The notes under the pieces are model-generated. The model worked only from the letters and a program-made list of their open reading frames with translations, was not told where the DNA came from and did not search any database. The translations under genes were made by a program, and so were the position numbers. Positions 13,610 to 15,454 of a stretch of 15,454 bases of DNA are shown one piece after another; within the stretch, counting starts at the first letter, position 1; each line of letters opens with the position of its first letter. Source of the DNA: Oscillospiraceae bacterium (GTDB taxonomy: Bacteria > Bacillota_A > Clostridia > Oscillospirales > Oscillospiraceae). The DNA lies in contig JAFWOX010000071.1 in the NCBI GenBank assembly GCA_017545325.1, positions 1-15,454 of the forward strand. Reading direction: 5' to 3'.

Positions 13610-14290
13610 TCAGCGGGGATATTCCGTGCAGAGCAGGCGGTATGGCGCCTCGTCCTCCTCTATGGCGGGGAAGCGGCCTACCGGCGGCTGGAAGCGGTTG
13701 TCCGTCCTGTCGTCGTTGACCTGGCTGACCTCCCCCAGCAGGACGTTCCCGGAGCCGGGCAGCACGGAGAAATCATGGTAGAGCAGGGGATAGATATGGA
13801 TGCTCTCCCCAGGCCTCAGGGCCACCTGGGTCCCGGCGGGCACGGTGAAATGCCGTCCGTCGGAGATGACCGCTACGGAGGAAGTCCGGTCGATCCCCTC
13901 GTCGGGGAGGGAGCGATAGACCCGGATCAGCACCGTGCCCCCGCCCCGGTTGATGATGTCCTCGCTTTTCTTCCAGTGGAAGTGGTTGGGGGCATACTGT
14001 CCCTCCCGCAGGTACAGGAGCTTTTCCGCATAGACCTGGGGGTATTTTTCCGGCATGGCCCGGCACCCGTTCCGCAGGGTGATGAGGGAAAAGCCGAAGC
14101 GGCTGAAATCTCCCTGGCCATAGTCGGTGATATCCCAGCCCAGGCCGCAGTCCCTGATCTCGTCATATTCCGGCCCCAGGCTCCGCCAGGCCTCCGGCGT
14201 AAAGGAGCAGAAGGGGGGCAGAGGATACTGCAGCTTCCGGCAGAAATCCTCCATCTCCCGCAGGGCGGCGTTGATCTCGCTTCGTTTCAT
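13610..14290 (-). CDS. D-lyxose ketol-isomerase (cupin-type sugar isomerase)
   Basis: A 226-residue cupin protein that matches D-lyxose isomerases closely in motif order: MKRSEINAAL at the start, YDEIRDCGLGWDITDYG (42-58), GFSLITLRNG (66-75), YAEKLLYLREGQ (87-98), the metal site HFHWKKSEDIINRGGG with His103, His105 and Glu110, and His172 in LLYHDFSVL. These four ligands coincide with the Mn-binding residues known in the Escherichia coli O157 enzyme. It interconverts D-lyxose and D-xylulose, and often D-mannose and D-fructose; the physiological substrate is uncertain. It is cytoplasmic. AGGAGG lies upstream of ATG 14290. There is no adjacent sugar kinase or transporter, so the gene stands alone between a terminator and a gene-free stretch. 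Confidence 0.95.
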   Translation of the reverse strand: MKRSEINAALREMEDFCRKLQYPLPPFCSFTPEAWRSLGPEYDEIRDCGLGWDITDYGQGDFSRFGFSLITLRNGCRAMPEKYPQVYAEKLLYLREGQYAPNHFHWKKSEDIINRGGGTVLIRVYRSLPDEGIDRTSSVAVISDGRHFTVPAGTQVALRPGESIHIYPLLYHDFSVLPGSGNVLLGEVSQVNDDRTDNRFQPPVGRFPAIEEDEAPYRLLCTEYPR

Positions 14291-14631
14291 AGAAATTCCT
14301 CCTAATAAATATGCGGCCGGGCGCAGACGGTGTATAAGCTCTCCTGCGTGATCGGGCGTGAGATGGAAGATCTGCTGGAAAGACCGATGGGATGAAGGTA
14401 TCTCACTGTGAGTTTAGAAAGGCGCACATATTTTCCTCTATGGTCTCCAACATGCAGCTATCGGCTGCACGGTCATGTGAAATCTCTTGCTCGAATCAGC
14501 GAGCTTCCATTATTGAATGATTTGGTCATCCCTGGGATGCATCTTTGCAAAGTGGAGTGCATCTCGACAAACTGAAATTTGTCGGCAAATCATAAAACGA
14601 TAATCACGAGATTCACCACGTGATGGACAGA
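14291..14631. other. Gene-free stretch with several small hairpins and a drop in GC
   Basis: No credible coding region is seen on either strand. The right part (about 14390 on) is visibly less GC-rich than the sequence to its left. Small inverted repeats are present: the near-palindrome ctcactgtgag around 14402, tgcagc/gctgca around 14454-14470, gctcg/cgagc around 14489-14504, and cgacaaa/tttgtcg (14565-14584). The first 100 bp, upstream of the isomerase, can be read as 28 codons without a start (ending ERPMG, stop near 14395), which might be a remnant. No clear promoter for the isomerase was found. Confidence 0.5.
14594..14624 (-). terminator. Weak terminator candidate after the GNAT gene
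   Basis: On the minus strand, ATCACG and CGTGAT (14603-14624) form a 6-bp stem with a 10-nt loop shortly after the GNAT stop at 14632, followed by TATCGTTTTA. The stem is short and the U-run interrupted, so this is only a candidate. Confidence 0.3.
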
Positions 14632-15210
14632 CTATCTCCTGCGTCCTTCTCTGTGAAAGAAGTATCCAAGGTTGATTCTGACCTCTCTGCGGCCGATATC
14701 ATTGTTCGTATAGCAGCAGGTGTCAAAGCCGATCAGTTCAAACCCCTGATGAAGATAGAATCCGATGGCGTTTGTATTGCAGGATTGCGTCTCCAGGATG
14801 ACGGCGCGTCTTTTTTGACGGAGAGCAGTTTCCTTTGCCTTGTCCATCAGCCTTTTTCCGATACCTTTTCCCCGAAGCGCTTCGCTTACCCATAATTCGG
14901 TCACCATGAGTCTGTTTGACCACTCTTCGGGGCAGACTTCTATACAAGCCAGCATTTCACCAGCATCACTCACTACGCCGAAGGCTTCCGCCCCTTCCCA
15001 ATGATCGGCATATAGTGAATCCGGGAAATCATACTCCTCCGGCGAATGAACAATCTCCTTTTCCGCCGGTTTCCTGACAAGGGAGACTGTGCATCTTTCA
15101 TGGGTCAACGGGCTCAACTCAAAGTCATAATAGCTGTCGCTTCTTGTGGTCAACGGAATGGCCGTGCCTTTCCACCGTTCCTTTGGCAATGCGATTATTT
15201 CATAAGGCAT
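14632..15210 (-). CDS. GNAT family N-acetyltransferase
   Basis: A 192-residue acetyltransferase. The acetyl-CoA-binding motif A is LWVSEALRGKGIGKRLMDKA (106-125), with the R-G-K-G-I-G pyrophosphate loop at 113-118. It is followed by VILETQSCNTNAIGFYLHQG (137-156) and GFDTCCYTNNDI, a C-terminal half that resembles streptothricin acetyltransferase-like GNAT proteins. The acceptor cannot be inferred reliably, and resistance should not be assumed. GAGGTGA lies about 10 nt upstream of ATG 15210. The NUDIX stop is 26 nt upstream, so the pair is probably co-transcribed. Codon use is less GC-biased than in genes to the left, consistent with a different origin for this end of the window. Confidence 0.9.
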   Translation of the reverse strand: MPYEIIALPKERWKGTAIPLTTRSDSYYDFELSPLTHERCTVSLVRKPAEKEIVHSPEEYDFPDSLYADHWEGAEAFGVVSDAGEMLACIEVCPEEWSNRLMVTELWVSEALRGKGIGKRLMDKAKETALRQKRRAVILETQSCNTNAIGFYLHQGFELIGFDTCCYTNNDIGRREVRINLGYFFHREGRRR

Positions 15211-15236
15211 GTTCAGTTACTCACCTCAATACCGAT

Positions 15237-15454
15237 TTACTGTTTTGCCTCTATATACTCCAGCAAAGCAGTGTATTCTCGCAGGTATGATCCTCGTTTT
15301 TCTTCGCTGACGTCTGCATAGTCCTGATGGCGGGAGAACATTTCCACGGCGTCCCGCAGTGCAATCCATTGAGGCTCAAGACCGCGTTTCAATTCCGCTT
15401 CTGTCAGATTCATCTGTCCCTTGCCTGTTACTTCGCAAACAAAGTAATGGCTGA
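15237..15454 (-). CDS. NUDIX hydrolase, C-terminal part (runs off the right edge)
   Basis: The last 72 codons of a minus-strand gene. The peptide HYFVCEVTGKGQMNLTEAE, then GLEPQWIALRDAVEMFSRHQ and EEKRGSYLREYTALLEYIE, matches the C-terminal half of NUDIX hydrolases of gut Clostridia. There a beta strand (HYFVCEV) follows the Nudix box and 'LEPQWIALRDAVEMF' is the usual closing helix. The Nudix box itself lies beyond the window, so catalytic residues cannot be checked. Members hydrolyse nucleoside diphosphates linked to other groups. The stop is 26 nt before the GNAT start. Confidence 0.82.
   Translation of the reverse strand, partial: SHYFVCEVTGKGQMNLTEAELKRGLEPQWIALRDAVEMFSRHQDYADVSEEKRGSYLREYTALLEYIEAKQ

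Noticed and set aside
14308..14395. Plus-strand 28-codon fragment ending ERPMG as a gene
   Set aside because: TAA TAA stops lie just upstream and there is no start codon or RBS; at most it is a decayed C-terminus, and other frames there read equally well.

Overview
The window reads as accessory-to-housekeeping chromosome of a high-GC anaerobic member of the Bacillota, most likely an uncultured gut or rumen Clostridia. The reasons are strong GGAGG-type ribosome binding sites, tightly packed same-strand operons, high-GC codon use, gene families typical of that group (YitT/DUF2179, SpoIIE-type PP2C, DUF2284, MtaA-like methyltransferase, AzlCD), and two classes of small interspersed repeats next to a RAYT transposase. 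This assignment is inference; no rRNA or marker gene is present.

Layout. Positions 1-123 (minus) hold the start of a REP-associated tyrosine transposase, followed at 170-281 by two repeat elements. Positions 338-8938 (minus) form one long gene train, read right to left: two paralogous alpha/beta-hydrolase esterases, TldD, TldE, a MATE exporter, a GAF-PP2C phosphatase, a YitT membrane protein broken by a one-base frameshift, and a SIMPL-domain protein. Gaps are -8 to +3 nt except for 43 nt between the esterases and tldD, so co-transcription from a promoter near 8970-8996 is likely. At 9200-9739 (plus) is a cysteine-rich DUF2284 protein, convergent with a URO-D-superfamily protein (9891-10943, minus) that carries the His-X-Cys...Cys zinc motif of cobamide methyltransferases; a hairpin terminator separates them. 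A divergent promoter region at 10987-11109, with a near-consensus sigma-A promoter on the plus strand, drives an azlC-azlD-AlkD-D-Ala-D-Ala dipeptidase operon (11160-13569) that ends in a perfect hairpin terminator enclosing the last stop codon. D-lyxose ketol-isomerase (13610-14290, minus) follows. After about 14390 the GC content drops visibly; a gene-free 341-bp stretch leads to a GNAT acetyltransferase and the C-terminal end of a NUDIX hydrolase, both minus and probably one unit.

How the genes work together. TldD and TldE should form one heteromeric metalloprotease; AzlC and AzlD one amino-acid exporter; the GNAT and NUDIX genes are probably co-transcribed. The other neighbours have no obvious shared pathway. 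I do not see a clear new defence or biosynthetic system here. The best leads are the RAYT and its repeats, the TldDE-MATE-esterase operon of unknown substrate, the yitT frameshift, and the solitary MtaA-like methyltransferase.
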